From: Marinilabiliaceae bacterium
Lineage (GTDB): Bacteria; Bacteroidota; Bacteroidia; Bacteroidales; Marinilabiliaceae
Assembly: GCA_016933045.1 (NCBI GenBank)
Contig: JAFGBR010000050.1
Span: 186,001 to 250,000, forward strand
Direction: 5' to 3'
DNA: 64,000 nucleotides
Both the position numbers and the translations under genes were made by a program. Below, one piece after another: positions 27,122 through 36,261 of this stretch. A model generated the notes under the pieces. The model was not told the DNA's origin and searched no databases. It was given only the letters and a program-made list of their open reading frames with translations. Position 1 is the stretch's first letter. Each line of letters starts with the position of its first letter.

Positions 27122-27160
27122 AAAAAAATCTTATAACCCCGCATTTAACGGGGTTATAAG
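27120..27160 (-). terminator. Intrinsic terminator of the HExxH protein gene
   Basis: 12-bp stem CTTATAACCCCG / CGGGGTTATAAG with a 7-nt loop (27130-27160). On the minus strand the hairpin is followed by GATTTTTTTTTAA, so it chiefly ends the leftward gene that stops at 27162; its position between two convergent genes may serve both. Confidence 0.85.
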
Positions 27161-27161
27161 A

Positions 27162-29225
27162 CTAATGAATCACAATTTTAGCTGATTTTCCATTAGTAGT
27201 AACAATATAAACTCCACAAGTTAAATGACCTAACTTAACCTGATCAGTTTCAAATGCTTTTGCAACTAAACTACCGGTAATACTATAAATAAACACCTCA
27301 TTAAAACTATTGGTAAGATAAAGCACATCGTCAACAATTGTGTTTTTAACAATAGATTTAACATCCGATGTGAAAACATTATTGGTTATTGCGGTTGGCG
27401 TTTCAATATTTATTTTAAACACAAATTTTGCATGAACCGATGGCCCTGAAGCAGGAGTATAAACCAATGCCTGGCTAATTGTGTACTTATCGCCATTCTT
27501 ACATACATTAGGATATTGTCCTATATTAAAAATCAAATTATCCGGTTTATATTCCGAAAAAATATAACTACCACTTCCCCAGTTAGTAGTATAACCAGTT
27601 TTACTAAACCAATGACCCGGTGCATTAGCTGTTGATGCATAGTTAAAAGTACCATTAGGATTTACAGCACAATACTTTATAGATGACCCAAATGCTGCTT
27701 TTATCTCACTTAACGAAAGACAGAAAGCACGACATACCTTTTCCCAATCGGGTAAAACAGAGACATAAGGATAAGGATTGGCATTGGTAGCAAATGGCTC
27801 CTGTGATATTTCGAAATTTAGTGTTGTACTATAAGGAGTATCATCATCGTTAAAATGAAAAACTCCATAAAGGTTAGTGTTATCAAACTTCACCTGGTAA
27901 GGCCATTGCTCATCGTTTGAATCATCATCATCCCACGCATGTCGCCAATGTGTTAATGGAGCCCCGGTAACAACAAGCCACAAACGTGAACAATTTGCCG
28001 GACACTCGAACGTCAACGTATCTTTCGGATTCGAAATTGTTGTCCTGTTATAACTTGCTTTTCGCATTTCGCTGTAAACACGACTCCCATCGTTCAAAAG
28101 AGCTACTATCCCGTAACGCCATCCGGCATACGTTTTATTGAAATTTCGAAACCCGGTTGCCCCCGATTTCCCTTCGAAATAAACTGTAATGGTTGTATCA
28201 CTTTCGGGTACATTTAACTTTATTGCATTATAACCATAATTTTCCAAACAAGCAGATGAATTGATTAACCACATACTATCGGCTGTAAAAGTCATGTCGG
28301 GCGATTGTCGTGCATCAATATAATCATCGCCATATTTCTTTAACGAGGGTACATCCCAGGTAATAAAACGCGATGCGCAATCATAAATCTGATCGTTAAA
28401 TTGACTTTGCGTTACCTGTGTTATGCGTTTATAAGCCTCAACAGGGTCCTCAGGATATTTCGATTGTTGCCACAATTTGCCAATAAAATCCATTCCATGT
28501 AAATATGACCAATAATCCTGAATAAAATAATTGGCATAACGGGGCGTTTCGTGATGTAAATGTTTATGAGTATTATTTAAATAATTTCCAAAATTATAAT
28601 TCGAAAACTGCTCATCGGGCAACACTTTAAAAGCCTGCCACTGTGCACACTGTTCCCACCAACAGTTTCCTCCGGCACCATTAACGCCAAAACCATACAT
28701 CCAACCACCCTGAAAACCATCGCAATGTACCTGGTACTGAAAACAATGAGCTACTTCGTGTGCTACTGTTACTCCAAGTGCCTGTGCTGCATTAGAACTT
28801 AAACTCAATAAACCAATCATATCATCAACCCCCGATCCACTTGCCTGCCATGTTGTTGAATAATAAAGAAGAATAATCATTTTATATGTATCACTCTTTG
28901 AGCTACCCTGATTAATAAAACGAAGTGAATCGCGATAAAACTCAAAACTTGTCTCTGCAATATATAACAATGCATCAACATTAACCCTATAACTTACATT
29001 AGCAACAGTTGAAGGATCTGTTCCATATCCCGACTCCCAAAACACAATAAAGTTATCAGACTGTTTACTCCGACTATAACACCACTTACTGGCATCATTA
29101 TTCAAATCCATGCCTCCAAACGACGATGGTTTATAAATAGTTTTAGCATTAACGATATGAATAAACGAAAACAAAAAAATTGCAACAACCACAATTCCTT
29201 TTCTTAAATAATGTATTTGTTTCAC
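27162..29225 (-). CDS. Secreted HExxH putative metalloprotease-like protein, T9SS cargo
   Basis: 687 residues with signal peptide (to about residue 27). The first 350 residues resemble the DUF6055 family, with the zinc-protease-like motif TVAHEVAHCFQYQVHCDGFQ (HExxH near residue 156) followed by NCWWEQCAQWQAF, whose Glu could be a third ligand. A central beta region and a DUF4859-like module (about 475-600, SLSEIKAAFGSSIKYCAVNP) follow. The C-terminus from SFNEVFIYSITGSLVAKAF to SAKIVIH is a T9SS sorting tail. Peptidase activity is inferred only from the motif. Upstream 294 bp hold a terminator of the previous gene and no clear promoter. Confidence 0.7.
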   Translation of the reverse strand: MKQIHYLRKGIVVVAIFLFSFIHIVNAKTIYKPSSFGGMDLNNDASKWCYSRSKQSDNFIVFWESGYGTDPSTVANVSYRVNVDALLYIAETSFEFYRDSLRFINQGSSKSDTYKMIILLYYSTTWQASGSGVDDMIGLLSLSSNAAQALGVTVAHEVAHCFQYQVHCDGFQGGWMYGFGVNGAGGNCWWEQCAQWQAFKVLPDEQFSNYNFGNYLNNTHKHLHHETPRYANYFIQDYWSYLHGMDFIGKLWQQSKYPEDPVEAYKRITQVTQSQFNDQIYDCASRFITWDVPSLKKYGDDYIDARQSPDMTFTADSMWLINSSACLENYGYNAIKLNVPESDTTITVYFEGKSGATGFRNFNKTYAGWRYGIVALLNDGSRVYSEMRKASYNRTTISNPKDTLTFECPANCSRLWLVVTGAPLTHWRHAWDDDDSNDEQWPYQVKFDNTNLYGVFHFNDDDTPYSTTLNFEISQEPFATNANPYPYVSVLPDWEKVCRAFCLSLSEIKAAFGSSIKYCAVNPNGTFNYASTANAPGHWFSKTGYTTNWGSGSYIFSEYKPDNLIFNIGQYPNVCKNGDKYTISQALVYTPASGPSVHAKFVFKINIETPTAITNNVFTSDVKSIVKNTIVDDVLYLTNSFNEVFIYSITGSLVAKAFETDQVKLGHLTCGVYIVTTNGKSAKIVIH

Positions 29226-29446
29226 GTCGATATATTTAATTATTTAGTTGTTTTAACACACCTGCAAACAAACAGATGTAACTCACAAATGAACTACAAC
29301 CACCTTAAATAAATAAGATTTACCAGCCGCTCATTTAATAATTTCAAAAACCATTTATTTGAAAACTCAATATTAGTCACAAATTTTTTCTCTCACTTTT
29401 AAGAAATCAAATAAATATGTAATTTTTTCGATATTAATAATTACAA

Positions 29447-29478
29447 AAAATGGTGCACCGTTACCAGTACACCATTTT
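29447..29478 (-). terminator. Intrinsic terminator of the gene at 29520
   Basis: On the minus strand AAAATGGTGTAC, loop of 8, then GTGCACCATTTT with a G-U pair, running into TTTTGTAA. It lies 42 bp after the stop of the leftward gene. Confidence 0.8.
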
Positions 29479-29519
29479 AATACAATTAATTATAATGTAT
29501 ATCGACCTAAAAAATAAAA

Positions 29520-30155
29520 TTAAAACTCAACATTAATTTCCTGGTATTCAATTCCGGCAATAGGTTTAAATTTCGATTCGGGTACTGATACATTTTCTTC
29601 AAAAGTGGTTGCAACTTCGTTACTTTCAACACCTAATACTTTACCTTCTGTTTTTAACGGTACAGCTTTATAAATCCACGATTTAACACCCATAATGCTG
29701 TACACCTCGCATGTACGACCCATAAACTGCTCGTTTCCCAGTTTTTCGCCATTCAGGTTATCCATTAAATCTTTCTCTAACTGTTTCGCCTCTGCTTCTG
29801 TCATATTCTCTGCAATCTCTTTCGACTCATCATAAAGCTCGCTTTTACCTTTTGTGCCGGTTTTGTCTTTCATGTTGGCAGTCCAGTATAAGTTACCAAT
29901 CGTTATAGATATTGTATGAGTCTCTTCTTTACTTGTCATACCAAAAATTTTTATTTCCGATACGGTATTAATCTCTTCACGACTCTTATTCCCGTAATCG
30001 TCCCACCAAATCGTTTTAGTACCTTTAATATTACCGGTTAGCTGGTACTCTATATGGCCTGATTTAATGACATAACGATCTCCTTTTTCCTGAGCATTAG
30101 TAATAACAAAACTAGTCACCAGGAGAATCACAAACAAAGTTTTTATTGTTTTCAC
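29520..30155 (-). CDS. Secreted hypothetical protein
   Basis: 211 residues with signal peptide (MKTIKTLFVILLVTSFVITN to AQ). The mature part begins EKGDRYVIKSGHIEYQLTGN and has beta-rich features (GTKTIWWDDYGNKSREEINT) plus a helical acidic stretch (EIAENMTEAEAKQLEKDLMD). The pattern resembles DUF4412-type periplasmic proteins, where a test substrate and a Cys (RTCEVYSIMGVKSWIY) recur, but I am not sure. It lies in a run of leftward secreted genes and has its own terminator. No function assigned. Confidence 0.6.
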   Translation of the reverse strand: MKTIKTLFVILLVTSFVITNAQEKGDRYVIKSGHIEYQLTGNIKGTKTIWWDDYGNKSREEINTVSEIKIFGMTSKEETHTISITIGNLYWTANMKDKTGTKGKSELYDESKEIAENMTEAEAKQLEKDLMDNLNGEKLGNEQFMGRTCEVYSIMGVKSWIYKAVPLKTEGKVLGVESNEVATTFEENVSVPESKFKPIAGIEYQEINVEF

Positions 30156-30271
30156 TCGAATAAGTTTTAGTTAATTAATTGACCTCGTGGAACATCCACT
30201 AAAAACATTCAATATATTATGTTTACACACTGGTAATAGTTGTTATAAACATCATTATAATAGATAAAAAA

Positions 30272-31567
30272 CTAACGATTGATAACGATTTTTGCTGAAC
30301 GATTACCCGATTTATCTTTTACTAATACCAAATAAATACCACTCTTAATATTATCGGCAGCAATTACATTTTCATCTTCATTAAGGAAACAGCTCATTAC
30401 ACACTGACCCGAGATATTGTAAACCGAAACGTTTGCTCTACCGTCATGTGTAACCTTAATATTCTGTTCCAACTGGTTGTACCAAATATCCCTTTCAACA
30501 TCAACTTGATTTTGCTTAACACTTGTTGCTGTATTATAAACAAAATTAACCGATACTGATTGCTCATAAAGAGGAATACGCCTTATTACATTAGCTTCAT
30601 TAATCGATATTCTTAATTCATCTATTGTAACAGCACTAAGCATACAAAATGTTTCGATATTATGTCCCGATAATTGCTTTGTTGTAAACGCATCGCTATG
30701 GTTTGTATTAGTTTGTATTACTCCATTACTATACAGTCGAGTATAAAACACATAATTTTTTGTGGTGTCTTTTTTAACAAAATCGTACGACAACGATATA
30801 GTATCAGATACATCAAGCACCGCTGGAGTTTCGGGTGTGAGAGTAATATTATAGAAATAGTAATCTTTTACTTTATAATCAACATCAATAATGTCTTCGT
30901 AAAAAATATCGCCCTGCGAATCGCGGTTTTCCATAATCACTTTTATTTGATTAAAATCAACTGCCTCATTTATCAAAAATGTTGCTTCACCATGTCCAAC
31001 CGTATCGGAATAAACTAGTGCACTGTAAGTTGTATTACTCAGTACTGTTCCATCATTATACGGACAAAATACAACAGTTGCATTTTCATACGCCTTAAAA
31101 TAGTCGAACGACACTGTCACTTCCTCCGATGTTGCTAAATAACCCGGGGTTGGGCGCGAAAATTCAATGTTATCGACAAAATATGCACTAACCTTATATG
31201 CAATATCAAGTGTATCGATCGATAAAATAACCGGACGTCCAAAAGTACTTTGTCGATAAAACTCAACCCTAATCTGGTTTGTTTTACATGGCTCATTAAT
31301 AACCAATTGAGCACTTCCTTTTCCACTTTCATCAGTAATTGCATAAGGGTTACCGGTACAATTTACCACATTATCGCGATACATGGCAGTTACCCTAACT
31401 TGTTCATTACCCAAACATCCCGAATAGGAAAAGGCAAAATTTAATGTCTGCCCAACACCAACCTCTGAACCCGATGGCTTTACCGGCATTATTTTTCCTA
31501 TAGTTTGCGCCTGAAAAAATGCAGCAAACATTAATAACTGAAGAGTTGTAAAAATTAATTTTTTCAT
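30272..31567 (-). CDS. Secreted beta-rich protein, T9SS cargo
   Basis: The frame opens at 31588, but MKKLIFTTLQLLMFAAFFQA at 31567 gives the signal peptide and is preferred. The mature protein has three similar segments of about 100 residues, each a beta-sandwich-like unit with the phrases SGSEVGVGQTLNFAFSYSGC, PGYLATSEEVTVSFDYF and PAVLDVSDTISLSYDFV. The end, from VSVYNISGQCVMSCFLNEDE to SAKIVINR, is a T9SS sorting tail. It looks like a surface protein made of Ig-like repeats. No catalytic motifs seen; likely binding or structural role. Confidence 0.68.
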   Translation of the reverse strand: MKKLIFTTLQLLMFAAFFQAQTIGKIMPVKPSGSEVGVGQTLNFAFSYSGCLGNEQVRVTAMYRDNVVNCTGNPYAITDESGKGSAQLVINEPCKTNQIRVEFYRQSTFGRPVILSIDTLDIAYKVSAYFVDNIEFSRPTPGYLATSEEVTVSFDYFKAYENATVVFCPYNDGTVLSNTTYSALVYSDTVGHGEATFLINEAVDFNQIKVIMENRDSQGDIFYEDIIDVDYKVKDYYFYNITLTPETPAVLDVSDTISLSYDFVKKDTTKNYVFYTRLYSNGVIQTNTNHSDAFTTKQLSGHNIETFCMLSAVTIDELRISINEANVIRRIPLYEQSVSVNFVYNTATSVKQNQVDVERDIWYNQLEQNIKVTHDGRANVSVYNISGQCVMSCFLNEDENVIAADNIKSGIYLVLVKDKSGNRSAKIVINR

Positions 31568-31717
31568 GTTGTATATTTTATTAATCAATGGTTAAATCTA
31601 CCTGATAACAGACAAGTATATGTCACCAATTTTGTTACTGGCTTGCCGATATTCTGTTTTCATGTTATAGAACATTTTATCATGTTCATTTCATACTTTT
31701 CTGTTTAATTGGTTATA

Positions 31718-31951
31718 TCATTTACCTCCAAATATTTTATCGAGTGTCTCTTTCAATGAATCCATGTTTTGTTCATATTTATTCATGTCTGATTCACACT
31801 TTTCTACAATATTTATCTTTTCTGATTTTTCGGTTAAATCACTTACCAAATATCCAATATTCTGTTTAAACCGACTCCTGTTTTTAACAATGAAAACTAT
31901 TGCCAACACAACAAATAATAATCCTGCTATTGATGTAAATAAAGCATTCAT
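31718..31951 (-). CDS. Small single-pass membrane protein with coiled tail
   Basis: 77 residues: one membrane segment near the start (FTSIAGLLFVVLAIVFIV, residues 5-22), a basic patch (KNRSRFKQN), then a charged helical region (SEKINIVEKCESDMNKYEQN) likely to form a coiled coil. Follows the stand-alone LytTR gene by 78 bp on the same strand. Family not recognised; the size and shape recall LapA-like or phage-holin-like small proteins but nothing specific. Confidence 0.5.
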   Translation of the reverse strand: MNALFTSIAGLLFVVLAIVFIVKNRSRFKQNIGYLVSDLTEKSEKINIVEKCESDMNKYEQNMDSLKETLDKIFGGK

Positions 31952-32029
31952 AACAAATCATTTAAATTGACAACTCAAAAATAGACAGTCCTATAATTTA
32001 TTATAAACACACATTTGAAATAGATGCTT

Positions 32030-32377
32030 TTACATTTGAAAGTGCAGCATTTTTAATATTATTTGAATTACCTCCTTTTTTTTTCTATTTGATACAGGTA
32101 TCTCATCGCCACTCTTCAAGGTAAGAATGACATCACCCTTTTTCCGAACACTCTCTATTTGGTTAATATTTACCAGGTAAGACTGGTGTGGTCGAATAAA
32201 TGTATCGGTTAGTAACTGCGAATAGTATTTAATCGAATTGGTAACAGTTACCGGCTGTTGATTAACAAAATAAAACGTTGTGTAACTATTGTTACTTTTA
32301 CAATAAATAATATCATCGGTTTTTACCAAATAATACGATCGTTGTGTATTAAGTACTATTCTTTTCATTCCATGCAA
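32030..32377 (-). CDS. Stand-alone LytTR DNA-binding protein
   Basis: 115 residues holding only a LytTR domain: YYLVKTDDIIYCKSNNSYTT, the turn FIRPHQSYLVNINQIESVRK and GDEIPVSNRKK. LytTR domains bind direct-repeat DNA sites as transcription factors. Unlike the neighbour at 32480 there is no receiver domain, so it cannot be phosphorylated in the usual way. The two domains are close relatives (YCKSNNSYTTFY versus YCKSDNSYTTFY), implying local duplication. An internal ATG (32368) gives MKRIVLN, an alternative start. TACGTTTG on the minus strand (32405-32412) is a possible -7 element without a partner. Confidence 0.8.
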   Translation of the reverse strand: MHGMKRIVLNTQRSYYLVKTDDIIYCKSNNSYTTFYFVNQQPVTVTNSIKYYSQLLTDTFIRPHQSYLVNINQIESVRKKGDVILTLKSGDEIPVSNRKKKEVIQIILKMLHFQM

Positions 32378-32479
32378 TTAACTTAATACCAAAGCTAACT
32401 ACACCAAACGTAATTTTTGTTCTTATACTTGAATGTGCCAATATTACTTTTGAATCCGGCACTTGCAAATAAGAATATG

Positions 32480-33220
32480 TTAAAACTTATCCAGCAATTG
32501 CATCATTGCCGGTTTTCTCCTCGACGAAATAGGTATCTCTTTACCATTCTTCATAATAATAAAGCCACCATCCGATTTATCAATTCGCGAAATATAATCC
32601 AAATTAACCAGGAACGACTGATGTGGCCTAAAAAAATGATACTCTTCGAGCATGTCGCTATACTCTTTTATTCCCTTCGAAACCAAAATCTCTTTCTGAT
32701 CCAATATATAAAACGTGGTATAACTGTTATCACTCTTGCAGTACATAACGTCAGAAATATTAACCAAAAACATAGCTTCGGATGTTCTTAAAACCAGTTT
32801 CTGAGGTCTCTCTTCTTTCTCAACCTGCTTTAACAGATGATTCATTTGAACTTCGTTGTTCGATATCACTTCAATGGCATTTTTTATAGCAGCACAAAAC
32901 TCAAATTCATTTACCGGCTTTAAAATATAATCTAAAGCACTAAATTTAATAGCTTTAATGGCAAACTGGTTAAACGCAGTTATAAATATAGTTTTAAAAT
33001 CTTTATTATCAATTTTTTGCAAAACATTAAACCCGGTACCTCCTTCAATTTCTATATCGAGTAATACAATTTTAGGGTTTGTTTTTGAAATAAGTTCAAC
33101 AGCATCATTTACGCTACCGGCTTCACCAACAACTTCTATCTCAGGAAAATTATCTTTTAACAGCCTACGGTTCACTTCTCTTAACTCCGGTTCATCATCT
33201 ATTATAACTGCTTTTATCAT
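32480..33220 (-). CDS. LytTR-family response regulator
   Basis: 246 residues: receiver domain (residues 1-120) with acidic pocket in IIDDEPELREVN, the phospho-acceptor Asp in KIVLLDIEIEGGTGF (about 55), Thr/Ser in IFITAF and Lys in YILKPV; and a LytTR DNA-binding domain (about 140-246) with YCKSDNSYTTFY and FFRPHQSFLVNLDYI. Gene regulation in response to a histidine kinase, usually of the LytS/His-kinase class, but none is adjacent. Starts 10 bp after the lipoprotein gene at 33231, so both are probably one transcript. Confidence 0.9.
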   Translation of the reverse strand: MIKAVIIDDEPELREVNRRLLKDNFPEIEVVGEAGSVNDAVELISKTNPKIVLLDIEIEGGTGFNVLQKIDNKDFKTIFITAFNQFAIKAIKFSALDYILKPVNEFEFCAAIKNAIEVISNNEVQMNHLLKQVEKEERPQKLVLRTSEAMFLVNISDVMYCKSDNSYTTFYILDQKEILVSKGIKEYSDMLEEYHFFRPHQSFLVNLDYISRIDKSDGGFIIMKNGKEIPISSRRKPAMMQLLDKF

Positions 33221-33230
33221 AATAAATCAC

Positions 33231-33752
33231 CTAATCTAACACCGATGCGGTAATTACAACCTCATGATCAAGAGTTATGTATAACGTCATTGGCGCATAA
33301 GTCGAGGTTCCCGAAACACGAATTACTAATCTCTTCTCTCTCATTATATAATCCGAGGCACTTTTTAATAACTCTTGTGCTACATTTAACAACTGTTCAA
33401 CATCATTATCCGAAATATTATACAATGTGGTTGATAAGCCGGTTTCTAACAACTCGATGTTAAGTTCACTTATTGCTTCTCCAGTATGTATTCCTCTCAA
33501 CTTGCATTTAATCGACTTAATATCAACCTCTTTAATACTTTCGAGGTAACCCTCCAGGTCTTTATTGTCTTTCAGGTCAATTGTATCGCTTACCGTAAAA
33601 TAGTAACCAGCTGTTTTTAAAGCCAACTGTGGCTTTTGAATGTCAACCGACATATTGGCAACCAGGTTGGTGTCAATATTTGTTGTTAAATCGTCGCATC
33701 CAATACAAAGCAACATTAACATTGCAAACGGAATAAGTAATAGTTTTTTCAT
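33231..33752 (-). CDS. Lipoprotein, paralogue of the one at 26594
   Basis: 173 residues; signal MKKLLLIPFAMLMLLCI and lipobox IGC. Mature N-terminus CDDLTTNIDTNLVANMSVDI and C-terminus GTSTYAPMTLYITLDHEVVI then TASVLD are nearly the same as in the 26594 protein; the middle, with DLEGYLESIKEVDIKSIKC, is also conserved. The gene is immediately upstream of the LytTR response regulator, suggesting that the lipoprotein is either the target or a partner in signalling. Unknown family; duplicated within 7 kb in opposite orientation. Confidence 0.75.
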   Translation of the reverse strand: MKKLLLIPFAMLMLLCIGCDDLTTNIDTNLVANMSVDIQKPQLALKTAGYYFTVSDTIDLKDNKDLEGYLESIKEVDIKSIKCKLRGIHTGEAISELNIELLETGLSTTLYNISDNDVEQLLNVAQELLKSASDYIMREKRLVIRVSGTSTYAPMTLYITLDHEVVITASVLD

Positions 33753-34036
33753 CTCTATAAATTTACTTTATATTTGCCATATAAAACTCGCCTATTAATT
33801 CACAATATATCAATACAATCTGTTACTCAGTGTGTGAAACAATGCTTATGGCTCCTTTTTTCACTTTTAATGCTCAAAAGTTACAAATTTTTAACACCAT
33901 TAAGCAAATAAAATATTTCCAACGCAAATATGTAATTCAATACTCTTTGCTATAAAAATGCAAATATAACGTTTTGATGTTTCGTTTTTTTGATAAAATG
34001 ATAGGATTTGTTTTTGAATACCTTAAAAACATTTAT
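33753..34036. other. Intergenic region before the lipoprotein gene
   Basis: About 280 bp, AT-rich. TATATTTG on the minus strand (33961-33968) fits the -7 consensus but has no -33 partner and is 200 bp from the ATG. Nothing else recognised. Confidence 0.35.
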
Positions 34037-34080
34037 AAAAAAGATAAGGGGAACTTACATAAGCTCCCCTTATCTTTTTT
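34037..34080 (-). terminator. Intrinsic terminator of susC-susD
   Basis: Stem AAAGATAAGGGGA / TCCCCTTATCTTT (34040-34052 and 34065-34077) with a 12-nt loop. On the minus strand it is followed by a T-run, 14 bp after the susD stop codon. Confidence 0.85.
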
Positions 34081-34093
34081 ATAAATTCAAAAA

Positions 34094-36241
34094 CTATTCT
34101 TGCGAAAAATAATAACCATTTGAGAATCCTCCAGTAGAAATAATATTTGGAGTATATGGCCATAAATAAATTGGTGCACTTGTATAGTCATAATCATAAA
34201 ACAAGTATGTATAATACTCATCATAATACGAAACCAAATCTGATCCCCAATCAACTTTAGTATAACCATCGGCTATCAAAGCTGTAGCTTCAGCTCCATT
34301 AGGATCGATATAATTAAACAAACCTTCAATTGCCAAATTTGTTTTAGTATCGCTATAATTAAAAACCAATGAATTATTAACAGCAATAGCTTCCCAGTCA
34401 TCATTTTGACCACGCCATCCAGGATAAAGAACCGGATCATTTTCTTTACCAGGTGGACAATCAGCAGTTAAACGATACCCATAAGTAGCTTTAGCATCAA
34501 CTAACTTAGTATAAACATGACTCGAAATAGTATTACCATTACTAAATGTATAATATCCATTTGTTTTTAAACCTTCTATCATATTATATGTACTTTCTTT
34601 TATGTTTTTTATTGCATCAGATAACAATCCTGTACGAATCAATGTCCAGCGACGATCACCCTCAGCTGCAAATTCAAAGCCACGTTCCTGAATAACGGCT
34701 TTAAACATACTACCACAAGATGTAATGAATTCATCTGTTTTTGCTTCTCCTAACGGGAATGCACGCTCTCTGATTAAAGTCAAATAAGTTTTTGCCGTTG
34801 CATCATCACCAGTAACAGCACAAGCCTCTGCATAAGCTAAATAAATTTCAGACATACGCATGTAAGGACCGTGAATACCTGAAGTACGTTGTTTGCTAAC
34901 ATAAGGAGAAGCCATACGGTTTTCGTCCCATTTATTAAATGTTATACCACCTCCTTCAGCTTTTGAATTTGGAGCAAAAGGAATTAATTTTTCAACACCC
35001 TTACCTGTACTACCAGTAACACAAGCACTAACATCCCGACGTTTGTCTTTCGGATCAAACATACCGTAATAAAAGGCCGGATTTACACGTCCCTGTCCAT
35101 AAGATTTACATGGATAAGCTTTGCTACTACCACCGCTAGATACACGACCAAAAGAATAAGGTCTGGCATTATTTCCGGTACCTTGAGTCATGTTATATTC
35201 ATAAATAGATTCATCGGCATATTGTAAATCATTCATTTGCTGAAAGAAAATTTGGTAAGGGTTATTATAAACCTGACCATTTTTACTTTTTCCCCTAGAA
35301 TCTATTGTATGGAAAATAACAGTACCTGGATCTTCAACACATGCTTTTAAATAAATTTTAGCGGTTTCGAAAAGCGACAAATAATCTGAGCGACGCCCGT
35401 AAGAACCTTTATTATTTCCAGTACCCAATGTTTCAAAAGACAATACATTTCCTTTACCATCCTTATAAAAATCAGATCCCAGATCTGTACGACGTGTTTG
35501 ATAACCAGCTGCATCTAAACACATACGTCCTATCAAACCTTGAACAAAAGTACGCGAGAAAATATTCTTAACCATCATTGCATTCTCTCCAACACGATAC
35601 ATTAAAGATTCTACCGTTTTCAATTCGTTAATACAAATATCGTATATCGAATCTCGTGGTGACAAACCCACTGCAGCTACACCACTTTTAAAAGCATATG
35701 GCACGTCCCCAAAATAACGAATCAACTCACGGTAAGCAACGGCACGTAAGGCAATAGCTTCTCCATAAAGTTGACTCATATCAGAAGCTTCTTTTGCACT
35801 CATATATTCAGGAAATTCAGAAGTGCTATTCATTGCATTAATAATAGAATTTGCCTTAGCTATACAGCTAAATAAGTTTGTATATGCATTATCCTCTTTT
35901 TGATACGACAACAACCCATAAGTACTTGCATAAGTACCATTTTGATATAAACATTCAGGATAATGACGACCTGGTTGGTTTGTAAATGCTTCAGGATGTC
36001 GTTCAATGTCAGAACCAGTAACCTCAGTAGCATAAAAAAGACCATCTCCAAATACATAATTTTGGGCAGTTGATCTCCACTGTTCATAGGCTCCATCCAT
36101 TGCAGCACGCGCAGTTTCAATATTTGAAAAAACGAAATCAGCATCAACATTAGATGGAGAACTCGTTTCCAAAAAATCTTCACATGATGCGAATATTAAT
36201 GCAATTGACATTAATAATGCTTTAAATATTGATTTTTTCAT
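34094..36241 (-). CDS. SusD/RagB-type nutrient-binding outer-membrane lipoprotein
   Basis: 715 residues from ATG 36241 (an upstream ATG at 36250 adds MIK). Signal MKKSIFKALLMSIALIF with lipobox ASC, then EDFLETSSPSNVDADFVFSN, the typical SusD N-terminus, TPR-like helices and the C-terminal RGFEFAAEGDRRWTLIRTG segment typical of RagB/SusD. It lies on the cell surface as a lid over the SusC barrel and helps bind glycans or peptides. It is 20 bp after susC. Length is larger than SusD (about 550), as in many marine homologues. The substrate is not shown; no adjacent enzymes. Confidence 0.92.
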   Translation of the reverse strand: MKKSIFKALLMSIALIFASCEDFLETSSPSNVDADFVFSNIETARAAMDGAYEQWRSTAQNYVFGDGLFYATEVTGSDIERHPEAFTNQPGRHYPECLYQNGTYASTYGLLSYQKEDNAYTNLFSCIAKANSIINAMNSTSEFPEYMSAKEASDMSQLYGEAIALRAVAYRELIRYFGDVPYAFKSGVAAVGLSPRDSIYDICINELKTVESLMYRVGENAMMVKNIFSRTFVQGLIGRMCLDAAGYQTRRTDLGSDFYKDGKGNVLSFETLGTGNNKGSYGRRSDYLSLFETAKIYLKACVEDPGTVIFHTIDSRGKSKNGQVYNNPYQIFFQQMNDLQYADESIYEYNMTQGTGNNARPYSFGRVSSGGSSKAYPCKSYGQGRVNPAFYYGMFDPKDKRRDVSACVTGSTGKGVEKLIPFAPNSKAEGGGITFNKWDENRMASPYVSKQRTSGIHGPYMRMSEIYLAYAEACAVTGDDATAKTYLTLIRERAFPLGEAKTDEFITSCGSMFKAVIQERGFEFAAEGDRRWTLIRTGLLSDAIKNIKESTYNMIEGLKTNGYYTFSNGNTISSHVYTKLVDAKATYGYRLTADCPPGKENDPVLYPGWRGQNDDWEAIAVNNSLVFNYSDTKTNLAIEGLFNYIDPNGAEATALIADGYTKVDWGSDLVSYYDEYYTYLFYDYDYTSAPIYLWPYTPNIISTGGFSNGYYFSQE

Positions 36242-36261
36242 CTTTATCATCTCCTATTAAA

